The notes under the pieces: generated by a model
What the model was told of the DNA's origin: nothing
Database searches by the model: none
What the model saw: only the letters and a program-made list of their open reading frames with translations
Shown: positions 1-8,593 of the stretch, piece after piece
How positions within the stretch are numbered: the stretch's first letter is position 1
Layout: every line of letters begins with the position of its first letter
Translations under genes and position numbers: made by a program
DNA from: Alphaproteobacteria bacterium
GTDB taxonomy: Bacteria > Pseudomonadota > Alphaproteobacteria > UBA8366
Length of the DNA: 64,000 nucleotides
Assembly (NCBI GenBank): GCA_028281325.1
Contig: JANQKC010000021.1
Location: 186,001-250,000 of the forward strand
Direction: 5' to 3'

Positions 1-60
1 AAATCATCGATCGACACGCGTGCGATGTTCTCGGGCCTGGGCGCACAGCATCACGGTTGA
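1..60 (+). CDS. C-terminal end of an unidentified gene (partial)
   Basis: Frame 1 is open from the first base to a TGA at 58-60, giving 19 codons that end in GAQHHG. It would converge on tctC, and a strong hairpin lies between the two ends, which fits the tail of a real gene. The piece is too short to identify, and an open frame of this length can arise by chance. Confidence 0.3.
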   Translation, partial: KSSIDTRAMFSGLGAQHHG

Positions 61-100
61 CCCCCGGCCTCAAGGGCCGGCGGCAAGGCCCCCTAAGATA

Positions 101-137
101 TCGGCGGAAGGGGCAGGTAGCTGCCCCCTTCCGCCGA
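101..137. terminator. Strong hairpin between convergent ends
   Basis: The arms TCGGCGGAAGGGGCAG (101-116) and CTGCCCCCTTCCGCCGA (121-137) pair along their whole length with one bulged base and a 4-nt GTAG loop. It lies 54 bases past the tctC stop and 40 bases past the TGA at 60, where a bidirectional terminator is expected. Neither side has a clear T-run, so factor-independent termination is not certain. Confidence 0.5.
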
Positions 138-191
138 CATGACCAGGCCTGGGCGATTGGCCGTTCACACCGCCGACCGCCGTGTGCGGCG

Positions 192-1178
192 TCACGTTCG
201 CCGCGCCCCCGTTCCCCGCACGACCGGAATCCAGATGTCCCGTTGCCGTTTATAGTAGGCGTCGACCTCGGCCGGCGTCATCGCGGCGGGAACGATGGAC
301 CCGAGGTTCACCAGCCGGCTGCGAATCGCGTCGGACTGCACGACGGCGTTCACGGTCTTGTTCAATTCGGAAACAATCTCGTCGGGCGTTCCCGTCGGCG
401 CGGAAATGGTGTTCCAGGTCTGCGACACGAAATCGGGAAGGCCGGCCTCGGAGATTGTCGGAACATCCGGAACCGCCTCCAGACGCGCCGCTCCCGACAC
501 GCCCAGCGGGCGCACGGCGTCCGCGCGCACCTGTTTCACCGCGGTCAGCGACGGATTGAACACGAAGCTGAGGCGACCGGCGATGAGATCGCGCATCGCT
601 TCGCCGCTTTTCGGGTACGGAACGTGGACGACGTTCTCCCCGATCCGCGACAGGAATAACGCGCCGGTGATGTGGGTGGTCGTGCCCGAAGGGCCGGAGC
701 CGTACTGGAACGCGCCGGGATCGGCTTTGATGCGTGCGATCATTTCCTTCAGGTTCTGCGCCGGGTCCTCCTTGTTGATGCACATGATCATCGGCACCTC
801 GTTCATCATGGCGACGCCCCGCAGTGTCTTCTTGATGTCCACGGGAAGCGGTTCGAACAACGCGATGTTGTGCACCAACTGCGAGGACGTCCCGACCAAC
901 AGGGTATACCCGTCCGCGTCCGCCTTGCTGACCGCTTCGGTCGCCTGCATGCCCGACGCCTTGGACAGGTTTTCGACCAGAATACGCTGACCGAGACGCG
1001 GTTCGAGTTCCGCCGCGACAATCCGCGCCACCACGTCGGCGTTGCCGCCGGCGCCCGATGCGACGACAAGACGGATCGGGCCCGCCTTGGGCCAGTCTGC
1101 GGCGATTGCGGGCCGGGCGGCAACCGAAACGAACGGCGCCGCCAACGCGGCGGCAATGAACGTACGTCGCTTTATCAT
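192..1178 (-). CDS. tctC: Tripartite tricarboxylate transporter substrate-binding protein (TctC/Bug family)
   Basis: A 328-residue periplasmic binding protein of the Bug/TctC family, which captures carboxylates such as citrate and hands them to TctAB. The N-terminus KRRTFIAAALAAP followed by a likely AIA-AD cleavage near residue 26 is a signal peptide with a twin-arginine look. The mature part has the family start (PIRLVVASGAGGNADVVAR), the central YGSGPSGTTTHITG stretch, and the VPTISEAGLPDF region typical of Bug proteins. It is transcribed away from tctB and tctA, with the shared control region at 1179-1362. The true ligand cannot be read from sequence. The Fur-like site nearby raises the possibility of iron-linked substrates. 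Confidence 0.93.
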   Translation of the reverse strand: MIKRRTFIAAALAAPFVSVAARPAIAADWPKAGPIRLVVASGAGGNADVVARIVAAELEPRLGQRILVENLSKASGMQATEAVSKADADGYTLLVGTSSQLVHNIALFEPLPVDIKKTLRGVAMMNEVPMIMCINKEDPAQNLKEMIARIKADPGAFQYGSGPSGTTTHITGALFLSRIGENVVHVPYPKSGEAMRDLIAGRLSFVFNPSLTAVKQVRADAVRPLGVSGAARLEAVPDVPTISEAGLPDFVSQTWNTISAPTGTPDEIVSELNKTVNAVVQSDAIRSRLVNLGSIVPAAMTPAEVDAYYKRQRDIWIPVVRGTGARRT

Positions 1179-1291
1179 GGATGGTATCCTCTCATGCTCT
1201 CTGCGGCGAAGGGGCCGTGATGACGCCGAACCGGACTTCTGCTACGGCCTCCGCGGGTTTCCGTGAATTAGGGACTTGCACAGACATTAGT

Positions 1292-1310
1292 GAAAACGAT
1301 AATCATTATC
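1292..1310. promoter_or_regulatory. Candidate Fur box in the tctC / tctBA divergent promoter region
   Basis: The 19-mer GAAAACGATAATCATTATC matches the classical Fur consensus (GATAATGATAATCATTATC) at 17 of 19 positions, including the whole right-hand inverted repeat. It sits 52 bases upstream of the tctB start and 113 bases upstream of the tctC start, so bound repressor could control both directions. In many alphaproteobacteria Fur paralogues sense manganese, or iron control passes to Irr and RirA, so which regulator binds here is inference. Confidence 0.55.
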
Positions 1311-1362
1311 AATCGTATCGATATTCCAAGTATCCGCAACAACAATTCGATGGCCTAGACCG

Positions 1363-1872
1363 TTGCGCGCCCCCGACCCCGCCATAACCACCGGAACCGT
1401 CGCCGCCGCCCTGGCGCCGCCCGCGATCATCTGCGCCGTCGGCGTCTTGCTGCTGGTCCTCGGCCATACGCAACCCGCCTGGCTCGATGGCAGGGTCGGG
1501 CCGGGTTTGTTTGCACAATGGCTGTCCAAAGGCGTCATCGGATTGTCGATGATCTGGGCCATCGTTTCGCTGATCGAAGTCCGGCGGCCGCCAAGCCGAC
1601 CCGCCGGTCCGGCGGATAGCGTCCGTTTCCGCGGCCCGCTCGGCCACGGCATCATGCTTCTGGCGGCGGTTTCTCTCTTCGCCGTGCTGCTGCCGCTTAT
1701 GGGCCTCGTGACCGCCTGTGCGGTTGCCGGCGGCGTGGCGGGATGGGCCGCAGGCGACCGCAGTCCGCGCGCCCTCGCCTTTTCGGCCGTGATTTGCGGG
1801 ACGATTGCCGCGGGCATCGGGTTGACGCTGTTACCGCCCACGACCCAGATTTGGCCCTGGGGTCCGTTCTGA
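1363..1872 (+). CDS. tctB: Tripartite tricarboxylate transporter small membrane subunit (TctB)
   Basis: About 169 residues with four hydrophobic segments, beginning near IICAVGVLLLVLGH, VIGLSMIWAIVSL, GIMLLAAVSLFAVLLPL and LAFSAVICGTIAAG. This matches the four-helix TctB subunit that partners the large TctA permease. The stop is one base before the tctA GTG, so the two are co-translated. The assigned start is TTG at 1363 with no convincing ribosome-binding site, so the first residues are uncertain. The identity rests on topology and the adjacent tctA, since TctB sequences are poorly conserved. Confidence 0.85.
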   Translation: MRAPDPAITTGTVAAALAPPAIICAVGVLLLVLGHTQPAWLDGRVGPGLFAQWLSKGVIGLSMIWAIVSLIEVRRPPSRPAGPADSVRFRGPLGHGIMLLAAVSLFAVLLPLMGLVTACAVAGGVAGWAAGDRSPRALAFSAVICGTIAAGIGLTLLPPTTQIWPWGPF

Positions 1873-1873
1873 G

Positions 1874-3349
1874 GTGGCGGACGTCTCCGCATGGTTCGGA
1901 CAATTCGCCGCGGTTCTGACGGTCGAGAACGTCCTGTATTGTTTCACCGGCGCGCTGATCGGCACGGTAATCGGCGTCTTGCCGGGCATCGGGCCGGCGG
2001 CCACCTTGGCGCTGCTGCTGCCGGTCACCTTCACGCTCGATCCGGCCGGCGCGCTGATCATGCTGGCGGCGATCTACTATGGCGCGCAATACGGCAGCTC
2101 GACGACGGCGATCCTGCTCAATCTACCGGGCGAAACGTCGGGCATCGTCACGGCGCTCGACGGTCACCGCCTCGCGCTGTCGGGACGCGCCGGCCCGGCC
2201 ATCGCGATCGCCGCCCTGTCCTCCCTGTTCGCCGGGCTGGCGACGGCGGTCTTCATCGCCCTTGCCGCGGGTCCGGTGGCGCAATGGTCGCTGCTGATCT
2301 CGCCGGCTGGTCTTGCGGGGTTGATCGCGCTGGGTTTGTTCGCCGCGGCGGTGATCGCGCCGGGCAGACCGTTGCCGGCTGTGATCTTGATTTTGGTCGG
2401 CGCCTGCCTCGGTCTGGTCGGCACGGATTCCGGGGGCGGCATGCCGCGCTTCACGCTCGGCATCACGGAACTGAGGGACGGCATCGGATTCGTGCCGCTG
2501 GTGATGGGCTTGTTCGGCATTTCCGAACTGATCCGCGCGCTCGAAACCGGAAGCCGGCCCGACCGCATACCGCCCATCGGCTGGCCATGGCCGACCCGAA
2601 AGGACCTGCGCGCGAGTGTCGGCCCCACGCTGCGCGGCACGGCCATGGGCGCGATCCTCGGCGCCATCCCCGGCGTCAGCACGGTAATGGCCGCCCTGGC
2701 CGCGCGCGGCGTGGAACGCGCGTTCAAGACACCCGACCGGCCGCTCGGCGACGGCGCCATCGCCGGCGTATCGGCGCCCGAAGCCGCCAACAACGCGTCG
2801 GCGCAAAGCGCGCTGATTCCGCTGCTGACCCTCGGATTGCCCGGGAACCCGGTCATCGCCGTACTTGCGGGGGCCCTCATGATCCACGGCATGGCGCCGG
2901 GGCCGGGCTTCATCTCGGAAAATCCGGACGTGTTCAACGCGCTTATCGCCAGTTTCGTGATCGGGAACGTCATCCTCGTGATCCTCAACCTGCCGCTTGC
3001 GGGACTCTGGGCTTCGCTGTTGCGCGTGCCATTCCGGAAACTCGTTCCGATGATCATCGTGCTCAGCGTCATCGGGGTGCACTCGGTGCACAGTTCGATG
3101 TTCGACGTCTGGACGATGCTCGCGTTCGGGCTGTTCGGCTGGCTGCTCGTCCGCCTCGGTTTGCAGCCGACCCCGATCGTGCTGGGCTATATCCTCGGAC
3201 CTGCGTTCGAGGAATACCTGCGCCGCACCCTGTTGTTTTCGCGCGGCGACACGACGGTGTTCCTGACCGATCCTTTCAGCCTCGCCAGCCTGCTGCTGAT
3301 CGGGGGCGGGTCGGCTTTCCTGCTGTTTCGCCGCCTGCGCCGGGCATGA
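1874..3349 (+). CDS. tctA: Tripartite tricarboxylate transporter large permease (TctA)
   Basis: The 491-residue inner-membrane permease of the TTT family, which uses the ion gradient to import the ligand delivered by TctC. The family signatures are clear: GTVIGVLPGIGPAATLALLLP near residue 30, YYGAQYGSSTTAILLNLPGE near residue 68, and a second inverted-repeat half with GAIPGVSTVMAALAARG in the middle. About twelve membrane segments are evident and the length is normal. The start is GTG at 1874, one base after the tctB stop. With the divergent tctC this makes a complete transporter. Confidence 0.95.
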   Translation: MADVSAWFGQFAAVLTVENVLYCFTGALIGTVIGVLPGIGPAATLALLLPVTFTLDPAGALIMLAAIYYGAQYGSSTTAILLNLPGETSGIVTALDGHRLALSGRAGPAIAIAALSSLFAGLATAVFIALAAGPVAQWSLLISPAGLAGLIALGLFAAAVIAPGRPLPAVILILVGACLGLVGTDSGGGMPRFTLGITELRDGIGFVPLVMGLFGISELIRALETGSRPDRIPPIGWPWPTRKDLRASVGPTLRGTAMGAILGAIPGVSTVMAALAARGVERAFKTPDRPLGDGAIAGVSAPEAANNASAQSALIPLLTLGLPGNPVIAVLAGALMIHGMAPGPGFISENPDVFNALIASFVIGNVILVILNLPLAGLWASLLRVPFRKLVPMIIVLSVIGVHSVHSSMFDVWTMLAFGLFGWLLVRLGLQPTPIVLGYILGPAFEEYLRRTLLFSRGDTTVFLTDPFSLASLLLIGGGSAFLLFRRLRRA

Positions 3350-3762
3350 CGCCTTTTCGGAAACCGCGCTTACGCGGCGACGATCGACCGGCATGTTCCG
3401 TTCGTCGTAGAAAGCAATCATCCGACCGGCAATGGGCCGCGTGTTTTCTTCTTGGATTTAGCGTGCCCGCCCCGACCATCAATCGAGATGACGGAACGAT
3501 ACGTCAAGGCGTCCGGCGGCCATCGGGCGCGTTGCGAAAATCCGTGGGGCGTTGCCCGGTTAAGGCGAATCATCCGGCAAAACACCCGAAATCGCAATGC
3601 CAAGGCGGCCGGGCGACGTCCCTATCCCTTGAAGCGATAGAACGTCGCCGCCCCAGTCGAATCGGTTTGGTTCGACACGGCCGGTGCGACAGATTGATTT
3701 GGGTCAGTGCAATTGCGCCGTAGACTCACAATTTAAGAAAGGGTGCGGCTTTAAAATGGGGG
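3350..3762. other. Intergenic stretch, no gene recognised
   Basis: About 410 bases between tctA and the acyl-ligase fusion. Short open frames exist on both strands but none has a recognisable product or a convincing ribosome-binding site. No clear terminator with a T-run was seen after tctA, and no confident -35/-10 pair before the next gene. Confidence 0.5.
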
Positions 3763-3790
3763 CAACTGGTCCCGGTTTCGGGACCAGTTG
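3763..3790 (+). promoter_or_regulatory. Perfect 12-bp inverted repeat in the leader of the acyl-ligase fusion gene
   Basis: CAACTGGTCCCG and CGGGACCAGTTG are exact complements around a GTTT loop. The repeat ends seven bases before an AGGGAG ribosome-binding site (3797-3802) serving the GTG at 3811. It could be an operator or an RNA hairpin that modulates translation. No T-run follows, so a simple terminator is unlikely. The inner TGGTC...GACCA half-sites recall GntR/FadR operators, but their spacing is much wider than in known FadR sites. Confidence 0.5.
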
Positions 3791-3810
3791 CGATGCAGGG
3801 AGTGCCCAAC

Positions 3811-6666
3811 GTGACGTCACCTAAGCAGTCTAGCGGCTCGGTCGATACGCAGGAAACGCCGTCGCCACGCGACGCCGCCATCGACCAAGAAGAATCCACG
3901 TCGCCGAGCGAAGACGTGCTCGCGGTCGTACGCCAATTCGCGCAGAGCTTGGGGTCGCGTCGGCCGCTATCGCGTAAAGTCGATTTGGATAGCGCGCTGG
4001 ACGCCGATCTCGGCATCGACAGCCTCGGTCGCGCCGAGCTTCTGCATCGCTTGGAATTGGCATTCCGCATTCATCTTCCGGAAGATCTCCTTGCCCGCGC
4101 GGAAACCGTCCGGGATCTTCACACGGCGATCGAACAGGCCGCGCCCGCGGGGGCCCGGCTCGACATCCGGCAGGTCCAACACATTGCAACGGCGGAATCC
4201 GCCGAAGCAGCCGACGCCGACACGCTGATCGACACCTTGGAATGGCATGCCGCCACGCATCCGTCGCAGACACACTGCATTCTCCTGGACGCGACCGAAA
4301 ACGCGAAGACGATCACCTATGAAGAGCTCGCCACCGGCGCCAAACGCGTGGCGGCGGGCCTGCGGCAATCCGGTCTTCAAAAAGGCGACCGGGTCGCGAT
4401 CATGCTGTCGACGGAGGCCGATTTCCTCTATGCCTTCTTCGGGACCTTGTATGCTGGCGGCGTCCCGGTTCCGCTGTACCCGCCGGTCCGGATGTCGCAT
4501 ATCGAGGAACATCTGCACCGTCAGACCGGCATCCTGAAAAACGCCGGCGCGACGGTATTCATCACGCTCCCCGCTGGGCTGCGGCTGATGACCCTCATCA
4601 AACCGCTCGTCCCCACCTTGCGGTTGGTCACGACCGTGGAATCGGTCCGCAGCGACCACCCCGAACCGCCCGTGCGCGCCAAAGCCGACGATCCCGCGGT
4701 CATCCAATACACATCGGGGAGCACCGGGGACCCGAAAGGCGTCGTGCTGAGCCACGCGAATATTCTGGCCAACATCCGCGCCATGGGCACGGCCATGTCG
4801 ATCATATCGGATGACGTCTTCATCAGTTGGCTGCCCCTGTATCACGACATGGGCCTGATCGGCGCGTGGCTGGGCAGCATCTATTTCGGCACGCCGATCG
4901 TGATGATGTCGCCGTTGCAATTCATCGTCCGCCCGGAGTCATGGCTTTGGGCGATCCATCGGTACCGCGGCACGGTGACCGCGGCGCCGAATTTCGCCTA
5001 CGAACTCTGCCTGCAGAGTATCGATGACGCCACGATCGAAGGCTTGGACCTGTCGTCGCTTCGGCTGGCGGTCAGCGGGGCGGAACCGGTCAGCCCGTCG
5101 ACGCTTCGCCGCTTCAGCGCTCGGTACGCGGCCTACGGCTTCGATGCAAATGCGCTCGCGCCGAGTTACGGCCTGGCGGAAAACACCGTCGCGGTGTCCT
5201 GCCCGCCGCCGGGCCGCGGCATGATCGTCGACCGGATCGACCGTACTGTGCTGGATCGGGACGGAAAGGCGGTTCCGGTATCCGCGACGGACCCAAACGC
5301 GGTCGAGATCGTCGCCTGCGGCCGGCCGCTGCCGGGCCATCAGGTTCGCATCCTCGACGCGACCGGCCTCGAAGCGCCGGACCGGCAGGAGGGCAGCCTG
5401 CAGTTTCGGGGCCCTTCGGCCACCCGAGGCTATCTGAACAGCGAAGCGCAGACCCGTTCGCTGTTCGACGGCTCTTGGCTCAACACCGGCGATCTCGGCT
5501 ATTTCGCCGACGGCGACGTTTTCATCACCGGCCGGAACAAGGACTTGATCATCCGCGCCGGCCGCAACATCCACCCCCACGAAATCGAAGACCTCATCGG
5601 CGACATCGACGACGTCCACAAAGGCGGCGTCGTCGTCTTCGGCAGCACCGAGAAAGACTCCGGCACGGAACGGATCGTCATCGCCGCCGAAACGGCGGTC
5701 ACCGATCCGGCGGCATTGGAAAATCTGCGGCGCGACATTGGCACCGCCGCGAATGACGTGCTGGGCATGCCGCCGGACACGATCGTCTTCGTCGCGCCGG
5801 AAACCGTCCCCAAAACGCCCAGCGGCAAAATCCGCCGCGCGGAGACGCGCGAGCTTTTCGAGTCCAATCGCCTCGGAAGCGAAAAACGGACGCACCGGAC
5901 GCAGCTTCTACGGTTCTGGCTGCGCGGCCTCAAGGAACGGATGGGGCGACGGACCCAGATCGTGACACGGTCGCTCTACGCCGCCTATTGGTGGCTCGTG
6001 CTGGTCCTGTTGGGCGGCGTCTGCTGGCTGCTCGTCTTGACGATGCCGACGCGGAAACTGCGTTGGTCGATCATTCACGGATGCGCGCGGCTTGTCCTAT
6101 GGGTAACCGGGCTTTCGCCGAAGATCCGCAACGAGAACCGCCACATGCCGTCGGGATGCGTCGTCGTCGCCAACCATGCCAGCTATCTGGATAGCCTCGT
6201 GATGGTGGCGGCATTGCGGGGAAACCTCACATTCATCGTAAAGGACGAACTCGCGTCGCAATTCGTGGCGGGGTCCTTTCTGCGCCGCATCGGCGCCTTG
6301 TTCGTGAACCGTCAGGATCCGGAAGCGGGCGTGAAGGAAACGGATGTGGCGATCGCGCGAGCGAAAGCAGGGGAAACCTTGGTGTTCTTCCCGGAGGGCA
6401 CCTTCACGCGTGCGCCGGGTTTGGCGCCCTTCCGTCTCGGGGCGTTCGTCGCCGCGGCCCAGGCGCAGGCGGCAGTCGTCCCCTTGGCGATTCGCGGCAC
6501 CCGGTCCATTTTACGGGACCGCCAGTGGTTTCCGTCCCACGGCCCGATCGAGCTGACGATCGGGCCGCCATTGGACTCGACCAAGGCCGACTTTGACGCG
6601 GCCGTCGACCTACGGGACGAGGCGCGCCGCTTTATCCTGGACCATTGCGGCGAACCCAGCCTCTAG
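3811..6666 (+). CDS. Acyl carrier / fatty-acyl-AMP ligase / PlsC acyltransferase fusion
   Basis: A roughly 950-residue three-domain protein. Counting from the possible ATG at 3793, residues 40-117 are an acyl carrier domain with the phosphopantetheine site DLGIDSLG (Ser77). Residues about 150-690 are an AMP-binding ligase with TSGSTGDPKG at 307-316 and the PLYPP element typical of fatty-acyl-AMP ligases. A hydrophobic segment lies near 722-750. A PlsC-type 1-acylglycerol-phosphate acyltransferase domain follows, with NHASYLD (794-800) and FPEGTF (about 866). It probably activates a fatty acid, loads it on its own carrier and transfers it to a membrane acceptor. Domain order differs from E. 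coli Aas (PlsC then ligase, no carrier). GTG 3811 is preferred because AGGGAG lies 8 bases upstream. Confidence 0.9.
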   Translation: MTSPKQSSGSVDTQETPSPRDAAIDQEESTSPSEDVLAVVRQFAQSLGSRRPLSRKVDLDSALDADLGIDSLGRAELLHRLELAFRIHLPEDLLARAETVRDLHTAIEQAAPAGARLDIRQVQHIATAESAEAADADTLIDTLEWHAATHPSQTHCILLDATENAKTITYEELATGAKRVAAGLRQSGLQKGDRVAIMLSTEADFLYAFFGTLYAGGVPVPLYPPVRMSHIEEHLHRQTGILKNAGATVFITLPAGLRLMTLIKPLVPTLRLVTTVESVRSDHPEPPVRAKADDPAVIQYTSGSTGDPKGVVLSHANILANIRAMGTAMSIISDDVFISWLPLYHDMGLIGAWLGSIYFGTPIVMMSPLQFIVRPESWLWAIHRYRGTVTAAPNFAYELCLQSIDDATIEGLDLSSLRLAVSGAEPVSPSTLRRFSARYAAYGFDANALAPSYGLAENTVAVSCPPPGRGMIVDRIDRTVLDRDGKAVPVSATDPNAVEIVACGRPLPGHQVRILDATGLEAPDRQEGSLQFRGPSATRGYLNSEAQTRSLFDGSWLNTGDLGYFADGDVFITGRNKDLIIRAGRNIHPHEIEDLIGDIDDVHKGGVVVFGSTEKDSGTERIVIAAETAVTDPAALENLRRDIGTAANDVLGMPPDTIVFVAPETVPKTPSGKIRRAETRELFESNRLGSEKRTHRTQLLRFWLRGLKERMGRRTQIVTRSLYAAYWWLVLVLLGGVCWLLVLTMPTRKLRWSIIHGCARLVLWVTGLSPKIRNENRHMPSGCVVVANHASYLDSLVMVAALRGNLTFIVKDELASQFVAGSFLRRIGALFVNRQDPEAGVKETDVAIARAKAGETLVFFPEGTFTRAPGLAPFRLGAFVAAAQAQAAVVPLAIRGTRSILRDRQWFPSHGPIELTIGPPLDSTKADFDAAVDLRDEARRFILDHCGEPSL

Positions 6667-6744
6667 CGGGCGCGGCGAAAACCGATCGCTCGTGCACAAG
6701 GTGTAGGGGACCGACGCTATCGGGAAACCGATCTCATGACCTGC

Positions 6745-7443
6745 CTAATCGCCGTCACCCGCTTCGTACCGCCGGCGGTTCTCTTCATTGGGCGGGTAGA
6801 GCCCGAAAACCGATGCGCCGCCACGGACCTTGTCCAGAACATACGCCTCGTATTTCTCCATTTCGGCGACGTCCGCCGCCAACTCGTCGGCCATCTCGGC
6901 GGGAAGGATGACGACGCCATCGCCGTCGCCGACGGCGATATCGCCGGGAAAGACCGCGACACCGCCGCATCCGATCGGAACGTCGATATCGATCGCCTGA
7001 TGTCTCGTCAGGTTCGTCGGCGCCGATGGGCCGGCGCAATAGGACGGCATGTCCAGGCCGGAAATCTCCTCCGCGTCGCGCAAACCGCCATCCGTAACGA
7101 TACCGGCACAGCCGCGCACCATTAACCGGGTCGCCAAGATCGCACCTGCCGACGCGGCGCTTGCATCGCGGCGGCAATCCATCACCAGGACATGGCCGGC
7201 CGGAATGGTCTCAACCGCCTTGCGCTGGGGATGGTCCAGATCCTTGAACACTTCGATCCCGTTCAGGTCTTCGCGAGCGGGAATATGCCGAAGCGTAAAT
7301 GCCGGGCCGACCAGGTTTTCGCCTGAAGATTTGAGACGGCCCACGCCCTGAACGAACTGGTTTCTAAGCCCCCGCTTGAACAACAATGTGGTCAGCGATG
7401 CCGTCGATGCGTTCGACAGGATCTTTCGTGTCTGCTCTTTCAT
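6745..7443 (-). CDS. RraA / 4-hydroxy-4-methyl-2-oxoglutarate aldolase family protein
   Basis: A 232-residue member of the RraA-like family, which includes HMG/CHA aldolases of aromatic ring degradation and the RNase E inhibitor RraA. The core GIVTDGGLRDAEEI (the Arg-Asp pair that binds substrate and metal in aldolases) and GGVAVFPGDIAVGDGDGVVILP are intact. The upstream glycine-rich GDG motif has become DCRRDASAASAGAIL. The start is ATG at 7443 with GGAAGG five to six bases upstream; a longer open frame to 7605 has no such support. It follows the glycan genes on the same strand after a gap of about 190 bases and may be separate from them. Substrate unknown. Confidence 0.85.
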   Translation of the reverse strand: MKEQTRKILSNASTASLTTLLFKRGLRNQFVQGVGRLKSSGENLVGPAFTLRHIPAREDLNGIEVFKDLDHPQRKAVETIPAGHVLVMDCRRDASAASAGAILATRLMVRGCAGIVTDGGLRDAEEISGLDMPSYCAGPSAPTNLTRHQAIDIDVPIGCGGVAVFPGDIAVGDGDGVVILPAEMADELAADVAEMEKYEAYVLDKVRGGASVFGLYPPNEENRRRYEAGDGD

Positions 7444-7630
7444 GTCTGCCCTTCCATCTGTGTCGCCGCCGGCGATAGGGTTGCAAGTGAATTGCGAGTG
7501 GATTTCTCTAGCTGTGATCCATTCCGAAGAAAAAGTCATCATGCCCATCGGCGACGGCGGTATAGCATCGATACCGGCGGATCGCCCCGGCGTCTTTGAC
7601 GGCAAGGTGGCCAGCTACGCCGCACATGGC

Positions 7631-8593
7631 TTAGCCCGTGGTCGTTCCCGAACCGGCAACTTGCCTAAGATAGAAGTCGTAAGTTTGCGCCAGCCCATCG
7701 TGTAGCGGCGTTTTCGATGTCCACCCCAAGGAGCGCAGACGGTGTACATCGAGCAGCTTTCGCGGCGCGCCGTCCGGCTTCGACGCGTCGTATTCGAGCC
7801 GTCCCGAAAATCCGACGACGTCGCAGATCAACTGCGCGAGTTCGGCAATCGAAACGTCCTGACCGGTGCCCACGTTCACATGCGGCTCGTCCGAATATAC
7901 CTTCATCAAATGCACCAGCGCGTCGGCAAGATCGTCCACGAACATCAGCTCCCGACGCGGCTTGCCGCTGCCCCATACCATCATTTCCGGCGCGCCGGCC
8001 TGCTTCGCGGCGTGCGCCTTGACCATCAAGGCCGGCGCTACGTGACTGGACTCCAGATCGAAATTGTCGTGCGCTCCATAGAGGTTAGTCGGCATGGCCG
8101 AAATGAAATCACAACCGAATTGCCGACGATAAGCGCGGCACATTTCAATGCCGGCGATCTTGGCAATCGCGTAGCTCTGATTGGTCGGTTCGAGCGGTCC
8201 GGCCAGCAAGGCATCCTCCGCCATCGGCTGCGGCGCCAACCGGGGATAGATGCAGGAAGAACCAAGAAACAGGAGTTTCTTCACCCCAATGGTCTTTGCA
8301 GCCTGAATGACGTTGGTTTCGATGGCGAGGTTCTCATAGATGAATTCTGCCGGGCGCGTATCATTCGCCTGAATCCCACCGACCCTAGCCGCAGCCAGGA
8401 AAACCACATCCGGGCGCTCCGCCGCCATCCATGCTTCGGTATCCGCTTGACGCCGCAGATCCACTTGGCGGCGTGGGACCGTCAGAACGTCACAGTCCTC
8501 CGAGTCCAGCCGGCGACAGATCGCAGAACCCACCATGCCAGTATGGCCGGCGACCCAAACGCGCAGCCCGTTCAAGGGAAATACATCAGTCAC
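7631..8593 (-). CDS. fcl: GDP-L-fucose synthase
   Basis: A 320-residue extended SDR that epimerises and reduces GDP-4-keto-6-deoxymannose to GDP-L-fucose using NADPH. The Rossmann motif [14 protein letters not shown] begins near residue 12, [20 protein letters not shown] is the family signature around the catalytic Ser, and YAIAK gives the Tyr-Lys pair. It lies directly after gmd and overlaps its stop by 8 bases if the GTG at 8593 is the start, which favours translational coupling. Together the two genes give GDP-fucose for a fucosyltransferase in the locus. Confidence 0.95.
   Translation of the reverse strand: MTDVFPLNGLRVWVAGHTGMVGSAICRRLDSEDCDVLTVPRRQVDLRRQADTEAWMAAERPDVVFLAAARVGGIQANDTRPAEFIYENLAIETNVIQAAKTIGVKKLLFLGSSCIYPRLAPQPMAEDALLAGPLEPTNQSYAIAKIAGIEMCRAYRRQFGCDFISAMPTNLYGAHDNFDLESSHVAPALMVKAHAAKQAGAPEMMVWGSGKPRRELMFVDDLADALVHLMKVYSDEPHVNVGTGQDVSIAELAQLICDVVGFSGRLEYDASKPDGAPRKLLDVHRLRSLGWTSKTPLHDGLAQTYDFYLRQVAGSGTTTG

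Noticed and set aside
1287-1892. 201-codon minus-strand frame opposite tctB
   Set aside because: Antisense shadow; it crosses the divergent promoter and has no recognisable content.
1891-3723. 610-codon plus-strand open frame overlapping tctA
   Set aside because: It is the +2 shadow of tctA, rich in Arg/Gly/Ala/His with no domains, and TctA itself is unmistakable in the other frame.
3763-3790. True FadR operator
   Set aside because: The TGGTC and GACCA half-sites are separated by ten bases, whereas FadR sites have them almost adjacent. Kept only as an unspecified inverted repeat.
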